Source of the DNA: Alphaproteobacteria bacterium
Lineage (GTDB): Bacteria > Pseudomonadota > Alphaproteobacteria > Caulobacterales > Aquidulcibacteraceae
Reading direction: 5' to 3'
NCBI GenBank assembly: GCA_018969015.1
Contig: JAGWZE010000023.1
Location: 1-57,936 of the forward strand
Length of the DNA stretch: 57,936 nucleotides
Shown: piece after piece, positions 16,980 to 27,168 of the stretch
Layout of the letters: each line of letters begins with the position of its first letter
How positions within the stretch are numbered: position 1 is the stretch's first letter
Notes under the pieces: generated by a model
Told to the model about the DNA's origin: nothing
Databases searched by the model: none
The model's input: only the letters and a program-made list of their open reading frames with translations
Translations under genes and position numbers: made by a program

Positions 16980-18059
16980 CTAGGCGCCGATCCCCAGCGC
17001 CAGCACGCCCGTCAGCGCGAACGCCGCGAGGAAAAGCGTGGCGCCCACGATCACCGCCACGCGCGTCCAGCCTACGCGCAGGAGGTCGCCCAGCTCGGTC
17101 TTGGCGCCCAGCGCCGCGATGGCGATGGCAAGGCACCAGAACGAGCCGCCCTCCAGCGCCGCCCGCGCCGGCGCCGGCACGAGGCCGATCGAGTTCGCCA
17201 CCACCAGCGCAGCGAAGACCACGAGGAAGACGGGTAGGATCGGCGGGCGCGGCCCGGCCTCCGCGCGCGCCTTCCGGAACATCAGCGAGATGATCACCAC
17301 CGCCGGCAGCAGCAGCGCCACGCGCAACAGCTTCACGATCACCGCGGTGTCGCCGGTTTCCTTCGAGACCGCGTACCCCGCGCCCACCACCTGCGCGACG
17401 TCGTGGATCGTCGCCCCGATCAGCACGCCCACGGCCTGGGGCTGGAGATGCAGCGCCGCGAAGGCGACGGGATAGAGGATCATCGCGATGGTGGAGAGGG
17501 CGGTGACCCCCACCACGGTCAGGATCGTGTCGCGCTCGTGCGTGGCCGATTTCGGGATCACCGCCGCGATCGCCAGCGCCGCGGAGGCGCCGCAGATCGC
17601 CACCGCGCCGCCCATCAGCACCCCCAGCGGATCGCCGAGCTTGAACACGCGCGACAGGCCCCAACCGACCAGGATCGTCGCCGTCACGGCCGCGATCACG
17701 AGCCCGACCGTCTCGAGCCCAAGCGATTCCACCTGCGCCAGGGTGATCCGGGCCCCCAGCAGCGCGACGCCGATCCGCAGCACCACGCGGCCGGCGAAAT
17801 CGATGCCCGGCTTCAGCACCTTCTCGCGCGAGGCGAAATTGACCGCCATGCCGAGAAGGAGCGCGAACAACAGAACCGGCGCGGCGAAGTGCTCAGACAG
17901 CCACTTTGCCGCGATCGCCACGATCACCGCGATGGCCAATCCGGGCGCATAGCGCGCAGCGCGCTCCCGCAAGGTGAGGCGGGCCTCGGCGGGCGTCTCG
18001 ACCTCTCCGAGCCCCTCGAACGAGTCCCATGACCGCGAGCGCAGTGTGTCCAGATCCAT
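16980..18059 (-). CDS. YeiH-family putative sulfate exporter
   Basis: A 359-residue integral membrane protein with about ten hydrophobic helices. It matches the YeiH/UPF0324 family through GVALLGARITLAQVESLG, GGAVAICGASAALAIAAVIP and GATIHDVAQVVGAGYAVS. Family members are annotated as putative sulfate or sulfur-compound exporters. Its position supports a sulfur role: it is divergent from the cysHDN-cysTWA operon across a 124-base gap. Confidence 0.87.
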   Translation of the reverse strand: MDLDTLRSRSWDSFEGLGEVETPAEARLTLRERAARYAPGLAIAVIVAIAAKWLSEHFAAPVLLFALLLGMAVNFASREKVLKPGIDFAGRVVLRIGVALLGARITLAQVESLGLETVGLVIAAVTATILVGWGLSRVFKLGDPLGVLMGGAVAICGASAALAIAAVIPKSATHERDTILTVVGVTALSTIAMILYPVAFAALHLQPQAVGVLIGATIHDVAQVVGAGYAVSKETGDTAVIVKLLRVALLLPAVVIISLMFRKARAEAGPRPPILPVFLVVFAALVVANSIGLVPAPARAALEGGSFWCLAIAIAALGAKTELGDLLRVGWTRVAVIVGATLFLAAFALTGVLALGIGA

Positions 18060-18183
18060 TCCCGGGCCCTCTCACGCCGACCGCGTCGCCCCCGACCGGG
18101 GCCTGTCGTCGTGAAGTTTCTCTCAACAAGCCGATGAGAATTTCGGCTTAGGCGCGCGGGGGCCGCCCGTCTAGGTTGCCGAG

Positions 18184-18909
18184 ATGATATGGTCCCCTCC
18201 CGCAGCCCCGTTCGACGCCACGGTCCGTGACAAGGTCGAGCGCGTCCGCACGCGGTTGGCCGAGGCGGCGCAGCATCCCCGCGCCGCGCTCGCCACGAGC
18301 CTGCAGCCGGAAGACCAGGTCCTGACCCACCTGATCGCGCAGGATCGCCTCCCCATCGCGCTCTTCGCCCTCGAAACGGGCCGCCTGCACGCCGAGACGC
18401 TGGAGGTCATCGCCGCCACCGAGGCCCGCTATGGCCTCGCGATCGAGCGGATTCGACCGGATCCGGCCGCCGTGGCCGCCTACGTCGCACGCGACGGAGA
18501 GAACGGATTTTACGAGTCTTTGGAGTCGCGCCGCAGCTGCTGCGACGTGCGCAAGGTCGAGCCCCTGCGGCGGGCCCTGGCCGGGCGCGGCGCGTGGATC
18601 ACCGGCCAGCGGCGCGAACAGGCGCAAGGGCGGGGCGGGCTCGCGGTCGTCGAGCATGACGCCGCCCATGGCCTGGCCAAGTTCAATCCGCTCGCAGACT
18701 GGACCTTGGCGGACGTCTGGGCCGCGGTGCGGGCGTTCGATGCGCCGATCAACGCGCTCGCGCTGCGCGGCTACCCCTCGATCGGGTGTGAACCCTGCAC
18801 GCGCGCCATCCGCGCCCACGAGGACATCCGCGCCGGTCGCTGGTGGTGGGAGTCGAGCGAGTCTAAAGAGTGCGGCCTGCACGTCGCGCCATCTGGAGCG
18901 ACCGCATGA
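18184..18909 (+). CDS. cysH: Adenylylsulfate (APS/PAPS) reductase CysH
   Basis: A 241-residue assimilatory reductase converting activated sulfate to sulfite with thioredoxin. The pair CC (RRSCCDVRKVEPL) and the later CEPC (GCEPCTRAI) are the four cysteine ligands of a [4Fe-4S] cluster, marking the APS-type enzyme; no cysC is present in the cluster, consistent with APS use. The C-terminal ECGLHV supplies the catalytic cysteine. It opens the sulfur operon and overlaps cysD by 4 bases. Confidence 0.93.
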   Translation: MIWSPPAAPFDATVRDKVERVRTRLAEAAQHPRAALATSLQPEDQVLTHLIAQDRLPIALFALETGRLHAETLEVIAATEARYGLAIERIRPDPAAVAAYVARDGENGFYESLESRRSCCDVRKVEPLRRALAGRGAWITGQRREQAQGRGGLAVVEHDAAHGLAKFNPLADWTLADVWAAVRAFDAPINALALRGYPSIGCEPCTRAIRAHEDIRAGRWWWESSESKECGLHVAPSGATA

Positions 18910-19841
18910 GGAGCGAAGCCTTGGCGTTCGAACGCCCGCACACCGATCCGCTGTCCCATCTCGACTGGCTCGAGTCCGAGGCGATCCACATCCTGCGCGA
19001 GATCGCGGGCGAGTGCGAAAGCCCCGCCTTGCTGTTTTCGGGCGGCAAGGATTCGGCCGTCGTGTTGCGTCTCGCGGAAAAGGCGTTTCGCCCCGGCCGC
19101 CTGCCGTTCCCGCTGCTGCACGTCGACACCGGCCACAACTTCCCGGAAGTGATCGCCTACCGCGACCGCCGCGTCGCCGAGCTGGGCGAGCGCCTCGTCG
19201 TCGCCGCCGTAGAGGACTCCATCGCGCGCGGCACGGTGGTCGTGCGCTCCGAGACCGACTCGCGCAACGCCGCGCAGGCCGTGACGCTGCTGGAGGCTGT
19301 CTCCGAACACGGGTTCGACGCCCTGATCGGCGGCGCCCGCCGCGACGAGGAAAAGGCGCGCGCCAAGGAGCGCATCGTCTCGTTCCGCGACGCGTTCGGC
19401 CAATGGGATCCCAAGGCCCAGCGCCCGGAGCTCTGGAGCCTCTACAACACGGAGCTCAAGCGCGGCGAACATCTGCGCGCGTTCCCGATCTCCAACTGGA
19501 CCGAGGCGGACGTGTGGGCCTACATCGCCCGCGAGAACATTCCGCTTCCGGACATCTACTACGCCCACGAGCGGGACGTGATCCGCCGCGGCCCGCTTCT
19601 GCAGCCCGTCACACCGCTCACGCCGGCGCGCGCGAACGACAAAGTCGAACGCCTCACGGTCCGCTTCCGCACCGTCGGGGACATCACCTGCACGTGCCCG
19701 GTCGAAAGCACGGCGGCGACGCCGCTCGAAGTGCTCGCCGAGACGCACCAGGCGACCCTGTCTGAACGCGGCGCCACCCGCATGGACGATCGCACGTCCG
19801 AGGCGTCGATGGAGCGTCGCAAGCGCGAGGGATATTTCTGA
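18906..19841 (+). CDS. cysD: Sulfate adenylyltransferase subunit 2 (CysD)
   Basis: A 311-residue PP-loop protein of the adenylyltransferase that forms APS from ATP and sulfate. It has the PP-loop SGGKDS, followed by LLHVDTGHNFPEVIAYRD and GGARRDEEKARAKER. The C-terminus RRKREGYF is typical. The start at 18906 is set by the ATGA overlap with cysH and an upstream GGAG. Its stop shares a base with the cysN start, implying coupled translation of the two subunits. Confidence 0.96.
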   Translation: MRSEALAFERPHTDPLSHLDWLESEAIHILREIAGECESPALLFSGGKDSAVVLRLAEKAFRPGRLPFPLLHVDTGHNFPEVIAYRDRRVAELGERLVVAAVEDSIARGTVVVRSETDSRNAAQAVTLLEAVSEHGFDALIGGARRDEEKARAKERIVSFRDAFGQWDPKAQRPELWSLYNTELKRGEHLRAFPISNWTEADVWAYIARENIPLPDIYYAHERDVIRRGPLLQPVTPLTPARANDKVERLTVRFRTVGDITCTCPVESTAATPLEVLAETHQATLSERGATRMDDRTSEASMERRKREGYF

Positions 19842-21187
19842 TGGCGCTTGGGGATCATTCCGCCCGCGAGGCCGTCACCGGCGCCGAACGCGACGGCGGC
19901 GTGCTGCGCTTCGTCACGGCCGGCAGCGTCGATGACGGGAAAAGCACGCTGATCGGGCGCCTCCTGTTCGACAGCAAGGCGCTCCTGCGCGACCAGGCCG
20001 AAGCGATCGCTCGATCGCGCCACGCCCGCGCCGACGAAGGCGAACTCGATCTCGCGCTGGCCGTGGACGGCCTCGAAGCCGAGCGCGAGCAGGGCATCAC
20101 GATCGACGTCGCCTACCGCTACTTCGCCACGCCGCGGCGCACCTTCATCATCGCCGATGCGCCAGGCCACGAGCAGTACACGCGCAACATGGTCACGGGC
20201 GCCTCCACGGCGGATCTCGTCGTCGTGCTCGTCGACGCCTACCGCGCGCGGTCGGGCCAGCTGCTCGCGCAGACGCGCCGGCACGCCGCGATCGCCGCCC
20301 TGATGGGCCTCGACATCGTCGTCGCCGTGAACAAGATCGATCTTGTCGACTTCAGCGAGACGGTGTTCGCCGCGATTTCAGCGAGCGTCGATCGCCTCGC
20401 CCGCGCACTCGGCGTCACCGCGCGGATCGTGCCGATCGCCGCCAAGGCCGGGGACAACGTCGTCGATCGCTCGACGCGCATGCCCTGGTGGACGGGGCCG
20501 ACCCTTCTCGAGCTGCTGGAGACGACGCCGCTGCGCGCCGCCAAGGCCGGCGCGGCGCTTCGTTTTCCCGTGCAGCGCGTGGTGCGCGCGGGCGGCTCCA
20601 CGCGCGAGGCCTATCGCGGCTATGCCGGGCGCGTCGAATCCGGGCTCGTCGCGGTCGGGGACGAGATCGAGGTGGCCTCGTCCGGCGCCCGCGCGATCGT
20701 CGCCGGCATCTCGACGTTCGACGGGCCGCGGACACACGCCGGCGCCGGCCGCTCGATCACGGTGACGCTCGATCGCGAGATCGACATTTCCCGCGGCGAC
20801 GTGCTCGGCCCGCCGGGCATCCGCGACGCAACAGCCGTGCGCCTCATCGCCGACGTGTGCTGGCTTTCCGATGCGCCGTGGGCCAAGGGCCGCCGCTACA
20901 TCCTCAAGCAGGGCACGGCCAAGACCGGCGCCGTCGTCACCGACATCCTGTTCCGGCGCGATCCCGCCGCCGATCTGCAGGAAGTCGCGAGCCCCGGCGC
21001 GCTGGCGATGAACGATCTCGCGCGCGTGCGCCTCACCGTGCAGAAGCCGATCCTCGCCGACGCCTATGAAGACCTCCCGGCCACCGGCGGCGCGATCCTG
21101 ATCGATCCGTACACGCACCAGACGGCGGCGGCGCTGTTCCTGCGCAGCGCCGAACAGGACGAGAGCGCGTCGGAATGGTCGATCTGA
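19841..21187 (+). CDS. cysN: Sulfate adenylyltransferase subunit 1 (CysN)
   Basis: A 448-residue elongation-factor-like GTPase that drives the CysD reaction. The G1 motif is AGSVDDGKSTLIGRL, G3 is DAPGHEQYTRNM and G4 is NKIDLVD. The length is that of CysN alone; there is no C-terminal APS kinase (CysC) fusion. It overlaps cysD by 1 base and is followed 60 bases later by the transport genes. Confidence 0.96.
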   Translation: MALGDHSAREAVTGAERDGGVLRFVTAGSVDDGKSTLIGRLLFDSKALLRDQAEAIARSRHARADEGELDLALAVDGLEAEREQGITIDVAYRYFATPRRTFIIADAPGHEQYTRNMVTGASTADLVVVLVDAYRARSGQLLAQTRRHAAIAALMGLDIVVAVNKIDLVDFSETVFAAISASVDRLARALGVTARIVPIAAKAGDNVVDRSTRMPWWTGPTLLELLETTPLRAAKAGAALRFPVQRVVRAGGSTREAYRGYAGRVESGLVAVGDEIEVASSGARAIVAGISTFDGPRTHAGAGRSITVTLDREIDISRGDVLGPPGIRDATAVRLIADVCWLSDAPWAKGRRYILKQGTAKTGAVVTDILFRRDPAADLQEVASPGALAMNDLARVRLTVQKPILADAYEDLPATGGAILIDPYTHQTAAALFLRSAEQDESASEWSI

Positions 21188-21247
21188 GCCACGTTACGCC
21201 GCTGTGCGTTGACGCGCGCCCCCGGCGCGCGTTGCCCTAGGCGTGTC

Positions 21248-22111
21248 ATGACGGCGAGCGCCCCCATCGCCCAGCCGAAGCGCTGGCTGAAGCCGAGTGT
21301 GCTGCCCGGGTTCGGGCTGACGTTCGGCCTGACGCTGCTATGGCTCTCGGTCGTCGTGCTCATTCCGCTGATCGCGCTTGTGATCCGGCCGTGGGAAATG
21401 GGGCTCGAACGGTTCATCGATCTCGCCTCGCGCCCGCGGGTGGTCGCGGCGCTGCGCTTGAGCTTCGGCACGGCAGCCGCCGCCGCCGCCGTCAATCTCG
21501 TCTTCGGCGCGATCATCGCCTGGGTGCTCGTGCGCACCGAGTTCCCCGGCAAGCGCATCATCGACGCGATCGTCGATCTGCCCTTCGCGCTGCCGACGGC
21601 GGTTGCGGGGATCGCACTCGCCGCGCTTTACGCGCCCAACGGCTGGATCGGCGCGCTGCTCGATCCGCTCGGGATCCAGGTCGCCTACACGCCGCTCGGG
21701 ATCTTCGTTGCGCTCACCTTCATCGGCCTGCCGTTCGTGGTCCGCACCGTGCAGCCCGTGCTCGAGGACATCGACGCCGATCTCGAAGACGCCGCCGCCT
21801 CGCTCGGCGCCTCGCGCCTGCAGACGCTCGCCCGCGTCATCGCGCCCGCGCTCGCGCCTGCGCTGCTGACGGGCTTCGCGCTCGCCTTCGCCCGCGCCGT
21901 CGGCGAATACGGATCGGTCATTTTCATCGCCGGCAACATCCCGCAGGTGTCGGAGATCGCGCCGCTGCTGATCGTCATCCGGCTCGACGAATTCGACTAT
22001 GCCGGCGCGGCGGCGATCGGCGTGTTCATGCTGGCGGTCTCGTTCGCTGTGTTGCTCGCGCTCAACCTCACGCAGCGCTGGGCCCGCCGCGCCACGGGGA
22101 ACGAGTCGTGA
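21248..22111 (+). CDS. cysT: Sulfate ABC transporter permease CysT
   Basis: A 287-residue inner-membrane permease with about six helices. It has the ABC permease loop EDAAASLGASRLQTLARVIAPALAP and the sulfate-family GEYGSVIFIAGNIP. With CysW it forms the channel for sulfate/thiosulfate import. It begins 60 bases after cysN and overlaps cysW by 4 bases. Confidence 0.93.
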   Translation: MTASAPIAQPKRWLKPSVLPGFGLTFGLTLLWLSVVVLIPLIALVIRPWEMGLERFIDLASRPRVVAALRLSFGTAAAAAAVNLVFGAIIAWVLVRTEFPGKRIIDAIVDLPFALPTAVAGIALAALYAPNGWIGALLDPLGIQVAYTPLGIFVALTFIGLPFVVRTVQPVLEDIDADLEDAAASLGASRLQTLARVIAPALAPALLTGFALAFARAVGEYGSVIFIAGNIPQVSEIAPLLIVIRLDEFDYAGAAAIGVFMLAVSFAVLLALNLTQRWARRATGNES

Positions 22112-22962
22112 GCGGCGGCGGCTCCCTGCGCGGCCGGCGCGATCCTGCGCCCGTGCGCTACACGTTGATCGCGCTGACGCTCCTTTATCTCAGCCTGTTC
22201 ATCGGGTTGCCGCTGGCCGCCGTCTTCGCCGAGGCGTTGCGGGAGGGGTGGGGCGAATATCTCAAGGCCATCACCGATCCCGATGCGATCGCCGCCATGC
22301 AGCTGACGCTCCTCGTCGCCGCCATCGCCGTGCCGGTCAACGTGGTGTTCGGCGTGTGCGCGGCCTGGGCGATCGCCAAGTTCGATTTCGCCGGCAAGAG
22401 CCTGCTCGTCACGCTGATCGATCTGCCGTTCTCGGTGTCGCCCGTCGTGTCAGGCCTCGTCTACGTGCTGCTGTACGGCGCGAACGGCTGGTTTGGCCCC
22501 GTGCTCGATGCGCTCGGGATCAAGATCATCTTCACGGTGACGGGCCTCGTGCTCGCCACGATGTTCGTCACGTTTCCGTTCGTGGCGCGCGAGCTCATTC
22601 CGCTGATGCAGGCCCAGGGCCGCGACGAGGAGGAGGCCGCGCTCACCCTCGGCGCCGGCGGCTGGCAGACGTTCCTGCGCGTGACGCTGCCGAACATCCG
22701 CTGGGCGCTGCTCTACGGCGTGCTGCTGTGCAATGCGCGTGCGATGGGCGAATTCGGCGCCGTCTCGGTCGTGTCCGGCCACATCCGCGGGCAGACCAAC
22801 ACGATGCCCCTGCACGTGGAGATTCTCTACAACGAGTATTCGTTCGTCGCCGCCTTCGCCGTGGCTTCGCTGCTCGCGCTTCTGGCGCTCGTCACGCTCG
22901 TGGCGAAGACGCTGCTGGAGTGGCGCTTCCGCGACGACCTGGCCGCCGTGCGCCGGCACTGA
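22108..22962 (+). CDS. cysW: Sulfate ABC transporter permease CysW
   Basis: A 284-residue permease starting at GTG 22108, whose start overlaps the cysT stop (GTGA). The [23 protein letters not shown] loop couples to the ATPase, and [20 protein letters not shown] is diagnostic of CysW. It pairs with CysT in the membrane. The unusual GTG start and overlap suggest that translation depends on cysT. Confidence 0.92.
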   Translation: MSGGGSLRGRRDPAPVRYTLIALTLLYLSLFIGLPLAAVFAEALREGWGEYLKAITDPDAIAAMQLTLLVAAIAVPVNVVFGVCAAWAIAKFDFAGKSLLVTLIDLPFSVSPVVSGLVYVLLYGANGWFGPVLDALGIKIIFTVTGLVLATMFVTFPFVARELIPLMQAQGRDEEEAALTLGAGGWQTFLRVTLPNIRWALLYGVLLCNARAMGEFGAVSVVSGHIRGQTNTMPLHVEILYNEYSFVAAFAVASLLALLALVTLVAKTLLEWRFRDDLAAVRRH

Positions 22963-22972
22963 CGGAGCTGCC

Positions 22973-24010
22973 ATGTCCCTCGAGATCGACTCCGTCAGCA
23001 AATGGTTCGGCGCCTTCGCCGCGCTCGACAAGGTGAGCCTCGTCGGCGCCGAAGGCGAGTTCCTCGCCCTTCTCGGCCCCTCCGGATCCGGAAAAACGAC
23101 GCTGCTGCGCATCCTCGCGGGCCTGGAGCGCCCCGATGCCGGCGTCGTCCGCTTCAATGGCGAGGACCTTTCCGGCACCTCGGCGCGCGATCGGCGCGCG
23201 GGCTTCGTGTTCCAGCACTACGCCCTGTTCCGGCACATGACGGTGGCGAAGAACATCGCGTTCGGCCTCGAGGTGCGCCGCGGCGCGGAGAAGCTGCCGA
23301 AAAAGGAGATCGCGGCCCGCGTCGAACGCCTGCTCGCGCTCGTGCAGCTCGACACCCTCGGCGGCCGTTATCCGGCGCAGCTGTCGGGTGGCCAGCGCCA
23401 GCGCGTGGCGCTTGCGCGCGCGCTCGCGATCGAACCGCGCATGCTCCTGCTCGACGAGCCGTTCGGCGCGCTCGACGCCAAGGTCCGCCGCGAACTCCGC
23501 CGCTGGTTGCGCGGCCTGCACGCGGAGATGGGCCTCACAACGATCTTCGTCACGCACGACCAGGAAGAGGCGCTCGATCTCGCCGATCGCGTCGTCGTCA
23601 TGAACAACGGACGCATCGAACAGGTCGGCGCGCCGGCGGACGTGTATGGCCGCCCGGCCAATGCGTTCGTCTATGACTTCATGGGCGGCGCAAACCGCTT
23701 GCCGTGCGACGTGCGCGGCGGCGTCGTCACGTTCGGCGGCTTTGCAGCCTCGACCGGCGATCATGCGCCCGGTCCCGATCGCGCCGCGCTCGCCTACGCG
23801 CGCGCCCACGACATCCGCGTCGCCCCCGAAGGCCAGCCCGGCCTGCCGGCGACGGTGCTCGCCGTGTTCCCCGCCGGCGGCCAGCCGCGCGTGGAGTGCC
23901 GTCTCGGCGACGGTCAGGTGGTGGAGGCCGCGGTCCGCACCGGCGATCCCTGGCCGGCGCTGGGCCAGCGCATCGCGCTGCAGCCGGAGCGCGTGCGCGT
24001 GTTCGAATGA
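22973..24010 (+). CDS. cysA: Sulfate/thiosulfate ABC transporter ATPase CysA
   Basis: A 345-residue ATPase. Walker A is [11 protein letters not shown], the signature [15 protein letters not shown], Walker [12 protein letters not shown], and the H-loop [10 protein letters not shown]. The last ~100 residues are the TOBE-like regulatory domain of the sulfate/molybdate family. It is the final gene of the operon. No periplasmic sulfate-binding protein (Sbp/CysP) is encoded in this cluster, so it must come from elsewhere. Confidence 0.95.
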   Translation: MSLEIDSVSKWFGAFAALDKVSLVGAEGEFLALLGPSGSGKTTLLRILAGLERPDAGVVRFNGEDLSGTSARDRRAGFVFQHYALFRHMTVAKNIAFGLEVRRGAEKLPKKEIAARVERLLALVQLDTLGGRYPAQLSGGQRQRVALARALAIEPRMLLLDEPFGALDAKVRRELRRWLRGLHAEMGLTTIFVTHDQEEALDLADRVVVMNNGRIEQVGAPADVYGRPANAFVYDFMGGANRLPCDVRGGVVTFGGFAASTGDHAPGPDRAALAYARAHDIRVAPEGQPGLPATVLAVFPAGGQPRVECRLGDGQVVEAAVRTGDPWPALGQRIALQPERVRVFE

Positions 24011-24060
24011 CGGCGCGGCGTAGCCACGTTAGAGCCGCCACAATGCGCAAACCCCGAATC

Positions 24061-24153
24061 CGTCATCCTCGACCGAGCAAAGCGAGGTCGGGGATCCAGC
24101 GCTACGCCGTTGTCCTGGATCCCCGACGCGCCTTCGGCGCGCCGAGGATGACG
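24061..24153. repeat. Palindromic intergenic repeat, family A copy 1
   Basis: Outer arms CGTCATCCTCG and CGAGGATGACG with inner arms GGGGATCCAG and CTGGATCCCC, 93 bp in all, 50 bases after cysA. Two further copies of the same family lie at 31229-31323 and 56358-56456. All are in convergent or 3' regions. Confidence 0.9.
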
Positions 24154-24203
24154 CAGGGAGCGATCGTGGTTCGTTGAGGGCGCGTTCGAGACGCGCGAGT
24201 GCG

Positions 24204-25091
24204 TTACCGCGTCGGCGAAGGCCGCTCGCCGCGATAGTCGTAGAAGCCGCGCTGCGTCTTCCGGCCGAGCCAGCCGGCCTCGACATACTTCACCAGCAGC
24301 GGGCAGGGCCGGTACTTCGTGTCGGCCAGCCCCTCGTTCAGCACCTGCATGATCGAGAGGCACGTATCCAGGCCGATGAAGTCCGCCAGCTCGAGCGGGC
24401 CCATCGGGTGGTTCGCGCCCAGGCGCATCGCCTTGTCGATCGCTTCGACGGAGCCGACGCCTTCGTACAGCGTGTAGACCGCCTCGTTGATCATCGGGAT
24501 CAGCACGCGGTTGACGATGAAGGCCGGGAAGTCCTCGGCGTTGGCGATCGTCTTGCCGAGGCTTTCGACGAAGCGGATCGAGGTGTCGTAGGTCTCTTGG
24601 CTCGTCGCGAGGCCGCGGATGAGCTCGACGAGCTTCATCACCGGCACCGGGTTCATGAAGTGCACGCCGATGAAGCGGTCCGGGCGATCGGTGCGCGCGG
24701 CGAGGCGCGTGATCGAGATCGAGGACGTGTTGGAGGCGAGCATCGCATCCGGGCGCAGGATCGGCCGCAGCGTCAGGAAGATCTGGTTTTTGACGTCTTC
24801 CTTCTCGGTCGCGCTCTCGATGGCGAGGTCCACGCTTTCGAACTGCGTCAGCGCCGTCGCTTTGGAAATGCGCTTGAGCGCGCCCATCATGTCGTCATGG
24901 GTGATCGCGCCGCGCGTCACCTGGCGGCTCATGTTGTGCTGGATCGTGTCCAGGGCGGCGTCGATGCGGCTCTCGTCCTGGTCGTTCAGCAGGACGCTAT
25001 AGCCCGCCAGCGCGCAGACATGGGCAATCCCGTTGCCCATCTGTCCGGCGCCGATGACGCCGACGGTACGAATTTCCTCGATCACAGCCAC
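24204..25091 (-). CDS. 3-hydroxybutyryl-CoA dehydrogenase family protein
   Basis: A 295-residue 3-hydroxyacyl-CoA dehydrogenase. The NAD site is VGVIGAGQMGNGIAHVCALAG. The family pattern continues with ASNTSSISIT, the catalytic His in GVHFMNPVPVMKLVE, and a C-terminal domain with DTCLSIMQVLNEG. It interconverts (S)-3-hydroxybutyryl-CoA and acetoacetyl-CoA, in fatty-acid or butyrate/PHB metabolism. It lies downstream of etfBA on the same strand across a ~200-base gap with a terminator. Confidence 0.93.
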   Translation of the reverse strand: MAVIEEIRTVGVIGAGQMGNGIAHVCALAGYSVLLNDQDESRIDAALDTIQHNMSRQVTRGAITHDDMMGALKRISKATALTQFESVDLAIESATEKEDVKNQIFLTLRPILRPDAMLASNTSSISITRLAARTDRPDRFIGVHFMNPVPVMKLVELIRGLATSQETYDTSIRFVESLGKTIANAEDFPAFIVNRVLIPMINEAVYTLYEGVGSVEAIDKAMRLGANHPMGPLELADFIGLDTCLSIMQVLNEGLADTKYRPCPLLVKYVEAGWLGRKTQRGFYDYRGERPSPTR

Positions 25092-25258
25092 GACTTCGGA
25101 TCCTCACTGAGCCCCGATCATAGCGCGGTTGCGGGCGACCGCACGGATTTTTGTGCAGTGCGGCGCCGGTCCAGTCGCGGGAACGCCATTTCCGGGCGCG
25201 GCGAAACACCGCGGTTACGGGGCGGTCGGCTCGCGCCGCGCGCAGGGCCGGAACGAAG

Positions 25259-25288
25259 CGGCGGCCGGATCGCGAGACCCGGCCGCCG
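25259..25288 (-). terminator. Likely terminator of etfBA
   Basis: CGGCGGCCGG and CCGGCCGCCG form a 10-bp stem 6 bases past the etfA stop on the minus strand. The following CTTCGTT is a weak U-tract, so termination may be partial and read through into the dehydrogenase gene. Confidence 0.6.
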
Positions 25289-25293
25289 TTCGA

Positions 25294-26235
25294 TCAGCCC
25301 AGAACCTTCTTCAATTCGCCTTCCAGTTCCGGAACCGCGGCCTTGTAGTCCGCAACCAGCCCATAGTCGGCGACCTGGAAGATCGGCGCGTCCTCATCCT
25401 TGTTGATGGCGACGATGACCTTCGAGTCCTTCATGCCGGCGAGGTGCTGGATGGCGCCCGAGATGCCGACCGCGACATAGAGCTCCGGCGCGACGACCTT
25501 GCCGGTCTGGCCGACCTGGTAGTCGTTCGGCGCGTAGCCCGCGTCGACCGCCGCGCGCGAGGCGCCCACCGCCGCGCCGAGCAGATCGGCGAGCGGCTCG
25601 ATGACCTTCTGGAACTCTTCCGCCGAACCCAGCGCCCGGCCGCCCGACACGACGCGCTTGGCGCCGGCGAGCTCGGGGCGGTCCGACTTCGCGATTTCCT
25701 CGCCGACGAACGTGGCCTTGCCGGCGCCCGGCGCGGCGATGCTTTCGACCGCCGCGGAGCCGCCTTCGCCCGCCGCCTTGAACGCCGTCGGCTGCACCGT
25801 CGCGACGATCTTGGGATCGGAGGATTCCACCGTCAGCACGGCGTTGCCGGCATAGATCGTGCGCACGAACGTCTTCGGCCCCAGCACGTCGATCACGCCC
25901 GAAACCTGCATCACGTCGAGCTTCGCGGCGACGCGCGGCGCGATGTTCTTGCCCGAGGTGTCGGCCGCGAACAGGATCGCGTCATAGCCGGCCGCCAGCG
26001 GCGCGATCAGCGCCTCCATCGGCTCCGCCAGTTGCTTGCCGAGCGTGCCGCCATCGGCGTGCAGCACCTTGCGCACGCCGGCGATCTTCGCCGCAGCCGC
26101 CGCCGCCGCGCCGGCGTTTTCGCCCGCGACCAGCACGTCGACGTCGCCGCCGATCTTGGCCGCCGCGCTCACCACCTTCGAGGTGGCTTCCTTCAGGGAC
26201 GCATTGTCGTGCGTCGCAATGACGAGCACCGCCAT
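25294..26235 (-). CDS. etfA: Electron transfer flavoprotein, alpha subunit
   Basis: A 313-residue ETF alpha. The C-terminal FAD domain has [31 protein letters not shown] and the signature [24 protein letters not shown]. It receives electrons from acyl-CoA dehydrogenases and passes them to ETF-ubiquinone oxidoreductase. Its start overlaps the etfB stop by one base (TAATG). Confidence 0.97.
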   Translation of the reverse strand: MAVLVIATHDNASLKEATSKVVSAAAKIGGDVDVLVAGENAGAAAAAAAKIAGVRKVLHADGGTLGKQLAEPMEALIAPLAAGYDAILFAADTSGKNIAPRVAAKLDVMQVSGVIDVLGPKTFVRTIYAGNAVLTVESSDPKIVATVQPTAFKAAGEGGSAAVESIAAPGAGKATFVGEEIAKSDRPELAGAKRVVSGGRALGSAEEFQKVIEPLADLLGAAVGASRAAVDAGYAPNDYQVGQTGKVVAPELYVAVGISGAIQHLAGMKDSKVIVAINKDEDAPIFQVADYGLVADYKAAVPELEGELKKVLG

Positions 26236-27017
26236 TAGAGGACCCCCGCTTCGTTCTTCAGCTTGTCGACGAGTTCTTGAACGGTCTTGACCTTCACGCC
26301 GCCCTGGCGCTTCGGCGGCTCGGTGACCTTCACGACCTTGAGGCGCGGCGCGACGTTGACGCCGAAGTCGCCGGGCGTCTTCACGTCGATCGGCTTCTTC
26401 TTCGCCTTCATGATGTTGGGCAGCGAGGCGTAGCGCGGCTCGTTGAGGCGCAGGTCCGTCGTGATGATGGCGGGCAGGTCGAGCGCGACGGTCTGCAGGC
26501 CTCCGTCGACTTCGCGCGTCACGTTCACCTTGGAGCCCGCAAACTCGACCTTCGAGGCGAACGTGCCTTGCGGCCAGCCCAGCAGGGCGGCGAGCATCTG
26601 GCCCGTCTGGTTGCTGTCGTCGTCGATCGCCTGCTTGCCGAGGATCACGACCTGCGGCTGCTCGGCGTCCACGACGGCCTTGAGGATCTTGGCCACCGCG
26701 AGCGGCTCGACCTCGTGATCGACCTTCACCAGGATGCCGCGGTCGGCGCCCATGGCGAGCGCCGTGCGGATCGTCTCCTGCGCCTGATCGGGGCCGATCG
26801 AGACGGCGACGATCTCCGTCACCGTGCCGGCCTTGTAGTGGCTCCCGGCCACGTTCGGCTGACCTTCCTTGTGCCGGATCGCCTCTTCCACGGCGATTTC
26901 GCAGAAGGGGTTCATCGACATCTTGAGGTTCGTGAGGTCGACGCCGGTCTGGTCGGCCTTGACCTTGACCTTCAAGTTATAGTCGAGCACCCGTTTGACG
27001 GGGACGAGCACCTTCAT
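26235..27017 (-). CDS. etfB: Electron transfer flavoprotein, beta subunit
   Basis: A 260-residue ETF beta, typical alphaproteobacterial sequence: [20 protein letters not shown], the AMP-binding region around [25 protein letters not shown] (only partly quoted positions ~130-155), and [12 protein letters not shown]. It forms a heterodimer with EtfA. First gene of etfBA; ~150 bases separate it from the adenosyltransferase upstream on the same strand. Confidence 0.97.
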   Translation of the reverse strand: MKVLVPVKRVLDYNLKVKVKADQTGVDLTNLKMSMNPFCEIAVEEAIRHKEGQPNVAGSHYKAGTVTEIVAVSIGPDQAQETIRTALAMGADRGILVKVDHEVEPLAVAKILKAVVDAEQPQVVILGKQAIDDDSNQTGQMLAALLGWPQGTFASKVEFAGSKVNVTREVDGGLQTVALDLPAIITTDLRLNEPRYASLPNIMKAKKKPIDVKTPGDFGVNVAPRLKVVKVTEPPKRQGGVKVKTVQELVDKLKNEAGVL

Positions 27018-27168
27018 GGGATCCTCACGGGTCTATCTATCTGCCACGATGCGTGGCGATGTGGCCTTGATCGAGCGGCCGGCAACCTAGCTGCGGCGTT
27101 CGGACCCCGTCAACGCGTGGCCCAAGGGAAATCGGGGGATCGCCAAGGCTCGGACGGGGGAGCGTCGC

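Noticed and set aside
25198-25218. Third sigma-F-type promoter on the minus strand (GTAACC near 25213)
   Set aside because: GTAACC is followed 16 bases later by CCCG instead of CGAA, and no gene start lies in a suitable position.
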